From Bacteroidota bacterium (lineage in GTDB: Bacteria > Bacteroidota > Bacteroidia > Flavobacteriales > Weeksellaceae), in NCBI GenBank assembly GCA_023433225.1, contig JAEZDQ010000214.1, positions 1-14,008 on the forward strand: a DNA stretch of 14,008 bases, written 5' to 3'. Position numbers and translations under genes: made by a program. How positions within the stretch are numbered: the stretch's first letter is position 1; each line of letters opens with the position of its first letter. The notes under the pieces were generated by a model. The model saw only the letters and a list, made by a program, of their open reading frames with translations. It did not search any database and was not told the DNA's origin. Of this stretch, positions 7,190-14,008 are shown piece by piece.

Positions 7190-7744
7190 TTAGGATTTAT
7201 TTTTTTCAATCCACTTTGTGATTTTCTTACTTTCCGGGTCGGTGATCGAATAGAAATAATCCTCCAAAGTCCCGTCCTCATTGATCAGGTATTTTTGGAA
7301 ATTCCATTTTACGGAAGAATTCTTTTTGCCGTTCAGTTCCTTTTGGGTCAGGAATTCATAAATCGGTGCAATGCTGTCGCCTTTGACGGAAATTTTACCC
7401 ATCATCGGGAAAGTAACGCCGTAATTCAAACGACAGAATTCCGCAATTTCTTCATTGGTTCCCGGATCCTGCTGCCCGAAATCGTTGGAAGGAAATCCGA
7501 CAATCAGAAAATTTTGGTCTTTGTATTTTTGGTATAAATTTTCCAAACCGTCAAACTGTGGCGTGAATCCACATTTGGAAGCGGTATTGACAATCAGTAT
7601 TTTCTTTCCTTTTAAATCGGCAAAATCAAAGGTTTCACCATTGATATCTTCCACTTTATAGTCATAAATCGTTTTCATCGCTTTATTATTTTGAGCCTGA
7701 CAGCTTATCAGGCAGATTAAAAAAATCCAAGTTAAAGTTTTCAT
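7190..7744 (-). CDS. Glutathione peroxidase family thiol peroxidase, lipoprotein-like N-terminus
   Basis: This thioredoxin-fold peroxidase reduces hydrogen or lipid peroxides. It has 184 residues. The catalytic Cys58 lies in NTASKCGFTPQ, with Gln92 (GFPSNDFGQQDPG) and Trp147-Asn148 (KWNFQKYL), the usual tetrad with Cys in place of selenocysteine. Cys104 (EFCRLNYGV) is a candidate resolving cysteine. Family members of this type normally use thioredoxin rather than glutathione. Residues 1-15 look like a lipoprotein signal, TWIFLICLISC with Cys15 as the lipidation site, which would place it outside the cytoplasm. If translation instead began at Met23 it would be cytoplasmic. The Cys commonly found in the FPCN motif is Ser86 here. 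It starts 3 bp after the ccsBA stop, so the two genes are coupled, and it precedes bshB1. The reductant is unknown. Confidence 0.93.
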   Translation of the reverse strand: MKTLTWIFLICLISCQAQNNKAMKTIYDYKVEDINGETFDFADLKGKKILIVNTASKCGFTPQFDGLENLYQKYKDQNFLIVGFPSNDFGQQDPGTNEEIAEFCRLNYGVTFPMMGKISVKGDSIAPIYEFLTQKELNGKKNSSVKWNFQKYLINEDGTLEDYFYSITDPESKKITKWIEKNKS

Positions 7745-7747
7745 TTT

Positions 7748-10700
7748 TTATTTTTTTTTCTTTCGATTGAATTGCTTGTCCCGAAGATACGAAACCAAAG
7801 TTAAAACCAACATCCCGCCCAAGGTAAACCAAATCCAGTTCGGAATCGGAATGGGGTCGCCGGCAGCGTAAGAATGCAATCCCGACAAATAATAATTCAC
7901 ACCGAAATAAGTCATAATGATGGCCCAAATCGCCCACATACTCGCTACGTTGTATGCCCATTTGCCACGCAATCCGGGAACGAGCCGCATGTGCAAAACG
8001 ATGGCGTAAACGATGACCGAAATGAACGCCCAGGTCTCTTTCGGATCCCAGCTCCAGTATCGCCCCCAGCTTTCATTTGCCCACATCCCGCCGAGAAAAG
8101 TTCCGATGGTGAGTGCGAAAAGCCCGATGGTGGCCGACATTTCGCTCACAATGGTAATTTCCTGAATGGAACGCTTGATTTTAGGCGTGGGTTTGAATAA
8201 AATCAAAACCAAAGCAATGATGCCAATTACGGCCGACAATCCGAAAAAGCCGTAACTGGAGGTAATGATGCCAACGTGAACCATCAGCCAATAAGATTTC
8301 AGCACAGGAACGAGGGGTGTTATTTGCGGGTCGAGCATAGAACCGCCATGTGCAAATCCCATCATAATCATTGCAACAATTGCTCCCGTAGCCGGAATAA
8401 AAGCGTTTCGGTTGCGGTAGAGCAGGAGCCCCGCCAAGACGCCGACCCAAGAAATAAAGATGATGGCTTCATAGCCGTTGCTCCAAGGCGCGTGTCCCGA
8501 CAAATACCATCGGATGCCCAATCCGATTGCATGAAGGGTAAATACCAATACCAATAAGCAGATGAAAAACAGCGTGAAATAATGAATAATTTTCCCGAAT
8601 TTGTTTTGGGAGCTCAATACTTCGATGAAGGTGAGCAGAATCAAAATTCCCCCAATCATGCAATATGCAATCATCAACCAAAAGAAAACATTGAATTTGT
8701 TGTAGAGGATTTCCACATCTACTTTGGTTTGGGAAGGCAATACGTTTTTCCCCCATTCTTTCTGGTATGCGTCAATTTCAGCCAAAGCTTTGTCAGCTGC
8801 GGACCAATCGCCGCTCCGCATTCCTTTTTTGATGGTATTCAGGTAATTGGTAATAAAATCATAAGCGATAGAATCAATTTCTACGGAACTTTCTTCGCTG
8901 CTGTACAACCAACTGGTCCACATTTCACCCGGATCGTTTTTAACGGGGATGATTTTGGTGAAATAACCGTATGCGGCGTTGTTGAAAATATTGAACCTTT
9001 CGGTTACGTTGATGACTTCTTCATCGTATTTGGTACGGTCAGCAGGACGTTTACTAAAGGCGGAACTGTAAGATTCTTCCAGAATATATTGTCCCGTTTC
9101 GGGATTGACCAAATTCAGGTAAGAAGTATAACCTTCTTTGGTGGCTTTTGTTTCCGCAAATAAACGGTCACCGCCTTTGGTCCCTACTTTAATGAACGGT
9201 ACATCGGCCCAAGATGCCGGGTCGATTTGCAGGGAAATGAACCATTGTTCGGCTGAAATTCCGTTGAATTGGTCTTTTTTGTAAATTTTACGCAGGAGTT
9301 CCAAGGAATGTGTATTCATCGGTTTGATACGACCTTCAAAATCCTGAACGAGGATTCTTCCGAATTTATCGGCATGGGCTTTATCGACCATCATCCTTTG
9401 CCCCAAGGAGTCCGGATGTGTAAATTGCGTGGCAGGCGTCAGGGGTTTTGAATGTCCTTTGATGGAATCTTGGGCAAGTCCCAATCCTGCCAAAAATAAA
9501 AACGGAATCAGGATTAAACTCTTTTTATGCAGGTTTTTCAATTGGGCGTTCAGTTTCCAGAAATGGGTCCCTTTCCAGAAGAGCGTGGCAAACATTCCGA
9601 AGAACAAAAGGAAGTAACCCAAGTAAGTGATATTGGTTCCCCAACGGTCGGCATTGACCGAAAGGACGGTTCCCTGTTCGTTGGGAAAATAACTTGCTTG
9701 GAAAAAACGGTAGCCCTTGTAGTCCATTACGTTGTTCATGTAAATATGGTGCGGGGTTTCTTTGCCTTCGTCGATGAGGGTAATCTCGCTTTCAAAAGAG
9801 GAAGGGTTGGTCGAACCGGGGTAACGGTCCAAGATGAAATCGTCCAAGCGGATGGAAAAAGGTGTGTGGATGATTTTGGAACCATAACCGACAGAAACGT
9901 TTAAGCCGTTGATTTGGGTGTCTTTGCTGAAAGAAGTGAGCCCCCTGCCGCCAATGATGGTGAGCGTATCTTTTTCTTCACCGGAACTGACTTCAACTAC
10001 AATGGCTGCCGGAAGTTCTTTGTCCATTGGATTGGATTTATCGCCTTTGTAATAAACCAATTCACCCCGGAAAGCCGGTTTGGGAATGATGAAATTCGAA
10101 TTGTTAACGGTGTAAAGCGTCCGGAAATTGATGTCCTGTACCGAATCCAAAACGATTTTCCCGGATTGTTGTGCCAACAAAGCAGAGTCGGTTACCATTC
10201 CGACTTCCTGACCGGCCATGCTCATGAATTGTCCGTTGAAAGGAGATTTCATTTTCAGGGTTCCATCTTGGTCAAAAAGTTGGATTGAGCCGGGCAATTC
10301 CCGGTTATAACTGACCATAGACCCGCCGATGTCTTTGATTTCACCTTCGGCAATGAAGTTGCTCTCTCGTCCGGATTCGCCCATGGAAACCACTTCGAGC
10401 ATTTTTTTACCGTTTTGGGTTTGCCGGATGGAATCTTTCGCCAAAGGGACATAGTCCAAGGTTTTTAAGGTTACGACCTTATCGTCAAATTGATACTTTC
10501 CTTTGAAAGTTCTTTTCAAGAGCCAATTGGTTTCTTTGGCATTGAAATGCGACATCATGTACTGCAGGTTGTCGTATTGTAAGGCACGTTCGCCGTCGTT
10601 GATCAACAGTTTGAAATAAGTTCGGTCTGAAATGATTTCATTGGAAGTTTCTCCTTCGGATATCGGCATTTGGCCTTCGAAACTGATGTAACGCGTGATG

Positions 10701-10978
10701 GCTCCGCCGAGGAAAATAAAGACAAAAGACAGGTGGAAAATCAGCAAAGGCCATTTTTCACGCCTCAAAAGGTTGTACCGTTTGATGTTAACCAAAAATA
10801 AAATAATGAGCCACAACATGAGGACTTCAAACCATTTGGCTTCATAAATCAGGGCTTTGGCCGTCGGGGTGTCGTAATCGTTTTCAATGAAGGTGGCGAC
10901 CGCCATCGCAATTGCATAAATAAACAATAAGACGGTCATGGTTCGGGTGGAAAAGAAAATCTTCTCTATTCTGGTCAT
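7748..10978 (-). CDS. ccsBA: Fused cytochrome c synthase CcsBA (System II)
   Basis: This inner-membrane protein exports heme and attaches it to CXXCH motifs of c-type cytochromes. The 1076 residues join a ResB/CcsB half to a CcsA half. Membrane helices lie at about 13-32, 45-66, 76-98 and 448-468, with a large periplasmic domain at about 100-445. A further helix near 487-502 is followed by a second periplasmic domain (to about 755), then the CcsA helices from 761 onward. The tryptophan-rich heme-handling motif WANESWGRYWSWDPKE is at 966-981. Candidate heme ligands are His82 in the third helix and His901, His996 and His1035 around the W-rich motif, matching by order and spacing the membrane and periplasmic histidines known in CcsBA. 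It leads the gpx-bshB1 operon. The gene ends in a nine-A run just before the TAA. Confidence 0.95.
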   Translation of the reverse strand: MTRIEKIFFSTRTMTVLLFIYAIAMAVATFIENDYDTPTAKALIYEAKWFEVLMLWLIILFLVNIKRYNLLRREKWPLLIFHLSFVFIFLGGAITRYISFEGQMPISEGETSNEIISDRTYFKLLINDGERALQYDNLQYMMSHFNAKETNWLLKRTFKGKYQFDDKVVTLKTLDYVPLAKDSIRQTQNGKKMLEVVSMGESGRESNFIAEGEIKDIGGSMVSYNRELPGSIQLFDQDGTLKMKSPFNGQFMSMAGQEVGMVTDSALLAQQSGKIVLDSVQDINFRTLYTVNNSNFIIPKPAFRGELVYYKGDKSNPMDKELPAAIVVEVSSGEEKDTLTIIGGRGLTSFSKDTQINGLNVSVGYGSKIIHTPFSIRLDDFILDRYPGSTNPSSFESEITLIDEGKETPHHIYMNNVMDYKGYRFFQASYFPNEQGTVLSVNADRWGTNITYLGYFLLFFGMFATLFWKGTHFWKLNAQLKNLHKKSLILIPFLFLAGLGLAQDSIKGHSKPLTPATQFTHPDSLGQRMMVDKAHADKFGRILVQDFEGRIKPMNTHSLELLRKIYKKDQFNGISAEQWFISLQIDPASWADVPFIKVGTKGGDRLFAETKATKEGYTSYLNLVNPETGQYILEESYSSAFSKRPADRTKYDEEVINVTERFNIFNNAAYGYFTKIIPVKNDPGEMWTSWLYSSEESSVEIDSIAYDFITNYLNTIKKGMRSGDWSAADKALAEIDAYQKEWGKNVLPSQTKVDVEILYNKFNVFFWLMIAYCMIGGILILLTFIEVLSSQNKFGKIIHYFTLFFICLLVLVFTLHAIGLGIRWYLSGHAPWSNGYEAIIFISWVGVLAGLLLYRNRNAFIPATGAIVAMIMMGFAHGGSMLDPQITPLVPVLKSYWLMVHVGIITSSYGFFGLSAVIGIIALVLILFKPTPKIKRSIQEITIVSEMSATIGLFALTIGTFLGGMWANESWGRYWSWDPKETWAFISVIVYAIVLHMRLVPGLRGKWAYNVASMWAIWAIIMTYFGVNYYLSGLHSYAAGDPIPIPNWIWFTLGGMLVLTLVSYLRDKQFNRKKKK

Positions 10979-10997
10979 TTCTCAAATGATTAATCCA

Positions 10998-11005
10998 CAA
11001 AATTA
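10998..11005 (-). promoter_or_regulatory. Putative -7 element of the ccsBA-gpx-bshB1 operon
   Basis: TAATTTTG on the minus strand is an exact TAnnTTTG match, ending 19 bp before the ccsBA ATG. The -33 region is poor, with no clear TTG 18-21 bp upstream. A start about 7 bases downstream would leave a leader of only about a dozen bases. No promoter of similar quality was seen for the divergent transporter gene in the same 177-bp gap. Confidence 0.45.
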
Positions 11006-11155
11006 AGCTAAGGATAAAGATTTAAGGCTAAAACGGGCGTGATTTTTATTAGATATTTCTTATTATTTGGGATAAAGTAGGCTTCACCATGAATTTTTTA
11101 CTTCCGGTTCCGTTAAAATAATTAACTTTTGGCCGTTTTTAATCTTATCTAATTT

Positions 11156-12793
11156 ATGGAAACCAATCCAATCAAAACCAATTACCCTGCGCTCTATACC
11201 CTGATTACCGTTTTCTTCTTTTGGGGATTCATCGCAGCGGGCAACAATATTTTCATTCCTTTTTGTAAGGAATATTTTGATTTAGACCAGTTTCAGTCGC
11301 AGTTAATCGATTTCGCTTTTTATACGGCCTATTATGTAGGTGCTTTGTTCCTTTTCATTTTCGGGAGCTTATCGGGCAAAGATCTGGTGGGGAAATGGGG
11401 TTATAAAAAAAGCATCGTTTACGGATTGTTGTTTTCCGCATTGGGTGCAGGTGCGATGATTGTCGCGGTAGAAGTCAACGAATATGTCGGTATGCTGATT
11501 GGGTTATTCATCGTCGCATTGGGGTTTTCGCTTCAGCAAACGGCGGCCAATCCTTTTGCCATTTTATTGGGCAATCCCAAAACCGGTGCGAGCCGCGTCA
11601 ACTTGGCCGGAGGCGTCAATTCTTTTGGAACGACCATCGGCCCGCTGATCGTCGCTTTTACTTTGTTCGGAACGGCTGTAGCGGTTAAGGAAGAAGACAT
11701 CGCGGCTTTGCCCTTGGACAAAGTGATTTACCTGTATGCAGGTGTGGGATTGTTGTTCATGGCAGCGGCAGCTTTGTTTTATTTTTCCAAAAAAGTACCT
11801 GTTGGAATCGTCAATGAACCCATGGAGAAAGCCAATAAAGCCATTCTCACCTTGGTGATCATTACGCTGTTGTTGAGTGTATGTTTCATTCCGGTTTTCA
11901 GGACTTATCAGGTGGATTTGGGTGCTTTGACGGCTGAAGCTTTATCCGATCTGGAAATGTACCGGATGTACTGGCTCTTTGGGGCTTTGTTTGCGGTAGC
12001 GGGCGGATTGATGGTCGCTTATTTTCTGGCGAAAAAGAAAGCGGCAGGTTGGGGGGCGATGCAGTATCCGCAAGTGATTTTGGGGATGCTGGCAATCTTT
12101 ACGTATGTCGGTGTGGAGGTGGCCATCGGCAGTAATTTGGGTGAATTGCTTAAAGACCCCGCATTTGGGGGACATACTTCTTCGGAAATAGCACCCTATA
12201 TTTCCATGTATTGGGGGAGTTTGATGATTGGCCGCTGGGCGGGAGCCGTTTCTGTATTTAACCTGAGTAAAAATAAAAAAACCTTGGCGTTAATAATTGT
12301 CCCGCTGATTGCTTTCAGTGTGATTATCGGCGTCAATACCATTGCCCAGAAAGACATGTCTCCGCTGTATTATTATGTAATTTGTGTGGCCATTCAAATC
12401 CTTATGTTTTTCATCAGCAGAGACCGCCCGGCCATTACATTATTTGTGTTTGGGTTGATGGGAATTGCCGCCATGCTCATCGGCTTATTGACGGAAGGAA
12501 CGGTAGCCATTTATGCATTTTTAACCGGCGGATTGGCTTGCAGCATCATGTGGCCTTCGATTTTCTCTTTGTCGCTGATGGGAATCGGAAAATATACGGC
12601 GCAAGGTTCCGCTTTTCTGGTGATGATGATCTTGGGCGGAGGGATTATCCCGCCAATACAGGGGAAACTGGCGGACATCATTGGCATCCATGAATCCTAT
12701 ATTATCCCGGTGCTTTGTTTCATTTACCTGACGGTATTTGCGGTATGGGTAAAATCCATTCTGAAAAAACAAGGAATTGAGGTGGATAAATAA
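11156..12793 (+). CDS. FucP/GluP-like sugar MFS transporter
   Basis: This inner-membrane major facilitator protein probably takes up a monosaccharide with protons. The N-terminal half has the family pattern: FFFWGFIAAGNNIFIPF (20-36), SQLIDFAFYTAYYVGA (48-63) and QQTAANPFAILLGNP (127-141) with SRVNLAGGVNSFG (146-158), the conserved R-N-NS-G region of FucP-type symporters. The C-terminal half restarts at FTYVGVEVAIGSNLGELL (315-332), the usual seventh helix, and continues through MYWGSLMIGRWAG (351-363). At 545 residues it is longer than FucP (about 440). Between the halves lie two apparent extra helices, about 230-247 and 271-292, suggesting 14 rather than 12 spans. The sugar (glucose, galactose, fucose or other) cannot be told from the sequence. 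It is divergent from ccsBA and stands alone. The stop is TAA. Confidence 0.92.
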   Translation: METNPIKTNYPALYTLITVFFFWGFIAAGNNIFIPFCKEYFDLDQFQSQLIDFAFYTAYYVGALFLFIFGSLSGKDLVGKWGYKKSIVYGLLFSALGAGAMIVAVEVNEYVGMLIGLFIVALGFSLQQTAANPFAILLGNPKTGASRVNLAGGVNSFGTTIGPLIVAFTLFGTAVAVKEEDIAALPLDKVIYLYAGVGLLFMAAAALFYFSKKVPVGIVNEPMEKANKAILTLVIITLLLSVCFIPVFRTYQVDLGALTAEALSDLEMYRMYWLFGALFAVAGGLMVAYFLAKKKAAGWGAMQYPQVILGMLAIFTYVGVEVAIGSNLGELLKDPAFGGHTSSEIAPYISMYWGSLMIGRWAGAVSVFNLSKNKKTLALIIVPLIAFSVIIGVNTIAQKDMSPLYYYVICVAIQILMFFISRDRPAITLFVFGLMGIAAMLIGLLTEGTVAIYAFLTGGLACSIMWPSIFSLSLMGIGKYTAQGSAFLVMMILGGGIIPPIQGKLADIIGIHESYIIPVLCFIYLTVFAVWVKSILKKQGIEVDK

Positions 12794-13097
12794 GGTCTAT
12801 TTGAGAAGAAATATTAAGAGACTCTTAACATTCACGCTTTCGTAATGCTTTATCTGATTATATGTGTTTGAAAACGGTTGGGAGGAAATGCCGCAGTTGG
12901 TGTTTAGTGAGAGTCTGTGCATCAAACAAATATAGGGAAAGAATCTATCCCTTTTCCGAAAGGTTTCAAGATTTTTCGGCATTCTTTTCATTATATGTGG
13001 CGGCAAAAGAATCTTTTATTTGGTCGGTTTGATGAAATTCTATGGGAATAAATATTCTTAAATTAAAGATTCTGACGCCATTCAGATGGCAGTGTTG
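12794..13097. other. Gene-poor intergenic stretch with palindrome and weak hairpin
   Basis: About 300 bp between the transporter and the receptor gene hold no convincing gene. A perfect palindrome, TTAAGAG-A-CTCTTAA, lies at 12814-12828, 19 bp after the transporter stop. It could fold as a weak stem but has no T-run. A short hairpin, CCTTT-TCCG-AAAGG, is at 12950-12963, followed by TTTCAAGATTTTT, a weak terminator candidate. The tract around 12865-12925 is less AT-rich than its surroundings. A 69-codon minus-strand frame at 12797-13006 covers it, but it matches no family I know and has no visible start signals. Confidence 0.4.
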
Positions 13098-13105
13098 TAT
13101 TTTTG
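13098..13105 (+). promoter_or_regulatory. Putative -7 element of the TonB-dependent receptor gene
   Basis: TATTTTTG matches TAnnTTTG exactly and ends 14 bp before the ATG at 13120. The -33 region has only a partial TTCTG at 13070-13074. The position places the transcription start after the earlier in-frame ATG at 13042, which supports 13120 as the real start codon and implies a very short leader. Confidence 0.5.
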
Positions 13106-13119
13106 CGAAAACATTCCGG

Positions 13120-14008
13120 ATGTCCCAATTTTATAGCTTTTTGTTTCTATTTATGACCATTCCTCTTACTGCACAAGTAGGGAGCATCAACTTAACGGTA
13201 TTCGATGAATTTACCAAGGAGCCGCTAAACGCGACCGTTTTTGTTTTAAATTCAGAAAGTTCTGTTTCGGGTGAAGGGACTGTCCAAATCGACGACTAGG
13301 CACCGGGCAATTACAGATTTGAAATCTCGGCCGAAGGTTATTTTTCCGGCTATTTGGACGATATAGCCATTCTTCCCAATCAGAACCTGAGCTATTCCGT
13401 AGGATTGGAATCGGTTTTATTGGAATTGACCGAAGCGGTTGTCGTTCGGAAAACGTATAGAACTACGGTTGAAAGCCCATTGTCGCTCCGCAATATCTCG
13501 AGTGAAGAGATTCAGAAGAACGCGGGTTCCAACCGGGATGTTTCCAAAGCAATTCTCAGTTTTCCCGGCGTAGGAAGTACAGCGAGTTTTCGAAACGATT
13601 TGTTCATTCGGGGCGGTGCCTCGGCAGAAAATAAATTTTATGTGGACGGGATAGAAATCCCCGTCATCAACCATTTTCAAACCCAAGGTGCCAGCGGTGG
13701 GCCGCGCGGAATTTTAACGGTTGATTTTATTCAAGATGTGGACTTTTACAGCGGTGCTTTCCCGGCCAAGCGAAACGGGGTTTTGTCGGCTTTGTTTGAG
13801 TTTAATTTGAAACAGGCACGAAAAGACAAAATAGGATTCAAAGCCATTCTGGGTCTGGACGATATGCAACTGATGGCGGACGGGCCGCTGAGTAAAGACC
13901 AAAGTTGGACAGGATTGTTTTCTGTCCGGAAATCCAATTTGCAATTTTTATTTGATGCCCTTGGCTTGCCGTTTTTGCCTTCTTATTATGATGCTACTTT
14001 TAAGGTTT
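13120..14008 (+). pseudogene. TonB-dependent receptor, interrupted by an amber codon and cut by the window edge
   Basis: The gene encodes an outer-membrane TonB-dependent receptor with an N-terminal carboxypeptidase-regulatory-like domain. From the ATG at 13120, residues 1-19 are a signal peptide (FYSFLFLFMTIPLTAQ). The beta-sandwich domain follows, with SINLTVFDEFTKEPLNATVF. Codon 60 is TAG (13297-13299). The same frame then continues without another stop to the right edge, 236 codons, picking up exactly where the domain should go on (APGNYRFEISAEGYFSGYL). After it come the plug domain (VSKAILSFPGVG, DLFIRGGASAENKFYVDG) and the first barrel strands (QFLFDALGLPFLPSYYDA). No indel is needed: one base substitution explains the break. 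None of the eight complete protein genes in the window ends in TAG. The first in-frame ATG after the stop is near 13862, past the plug, so reinitiation would not rescue it. It is either a recent nonsense mutation or a base-calling error. The ligand is unknown. Confidence 0.85.

Noticed and set aside
8582..9163. 193-codon plus-strand open frame inside ccsBA
   Set aside because: It is antisense to the well-supported CcsBA periplasmic region, is rich in Phe from reversed Glu/Lys codons, and matches no family.
12797..13006. 69-codon minus-strand open frame in the intergenic stretch
   Set aside because: There is no recognisable domain, promoter or family match; it is mentioned only as part of the unexplained tract.
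13042..13119. Earlier in-frame ATG of the receptor gene
   Set aside because: It lies upstream of the -7 element at 13098-13105 and would bury the signal peptide behind 26 residues.
1..14008. Possible defence system, phage, insertion sequence, CRISPR array or integron
   Set aside because: All long frames are accounted for by housekeeping, transport and redox families; no transposase, integrase, array-like repeats or target-site duplications were seen.

Overview
The window looks like an ordinary chromosomal segment from a member of the Bacteroidota, most likely Flavobacteriia. Four things point there: moderately AT-rich DNA with almost no Shine-Dalgarno sites; -7 promoter elements of the TAnnTTTG type; a SusC/OAR-like TonB-dependent receptor; and a fused CcsBA cytochrome c assembly protein next to a bacillithiol-synthesis gene.

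Layout, left to right. (1) Positions 1-3016, minus strand: an RND-type efflux operon in the order tetR - tolC-like outer membrane factor - periplasmic adaptor. The adaptor runs off the left edge, and the inner-membrane pump is expected beyond it. The tetR promoter carries overlapping palindromes that look like its own operator. (2) 3216-5126, minus: acetyl-CoA synthetase. It is divergent from (3) a bacterial type IB DNA topoisomerase (5290-6282, plus). (4) 6321-6472, minus: tRNA-His with its own promoter, an encoded CCA and a classic intrinsic terminator. (5) 6479-10978, minus: a tight three-gene operon, ccsBA - thiol peroxidase (Gpx family) - bshB1, whose end points straight into the tRNA-His gene. 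(6) 11156-12793, plus: a FucP-like sugar/H+ symporter of the major facilitator superfamily, with an apparent extra pair of membrane helices. (7) 12794-13119: a gene-poor stretch with a promoter at its end. (8) 13120-14008, plus: a TonB-dependent receptor gene interrupted by an in-frame amber codon at codon 60 and cut by the right edge.

How the genes fit together. The left operon exports toxic compounds across both membranes under a local repressor. Acs scavenges acetate into acetyl-CoA. The ccsBA-gpx-bshB1 group has a common thiol/heme redox theme: cytochrome c maturation needs reduced cysteines, Gpx removes peroxides using thiols, and BshB1 makes a precursor of the low-molecular-weight thiol bacillithiol. 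The sugar transporter and the broken receptor concern nutrient uptake.

I found no mobile element, CRISPR array, phage gene, defence island or new multi-gene system. The points most worth a second look are the amber-interrupted receptor, the redox operon, the palindromic tetR promoter, the residue changes in Acs, and the acceptor-stem mismatch and leader hairpin of tRNA-His.
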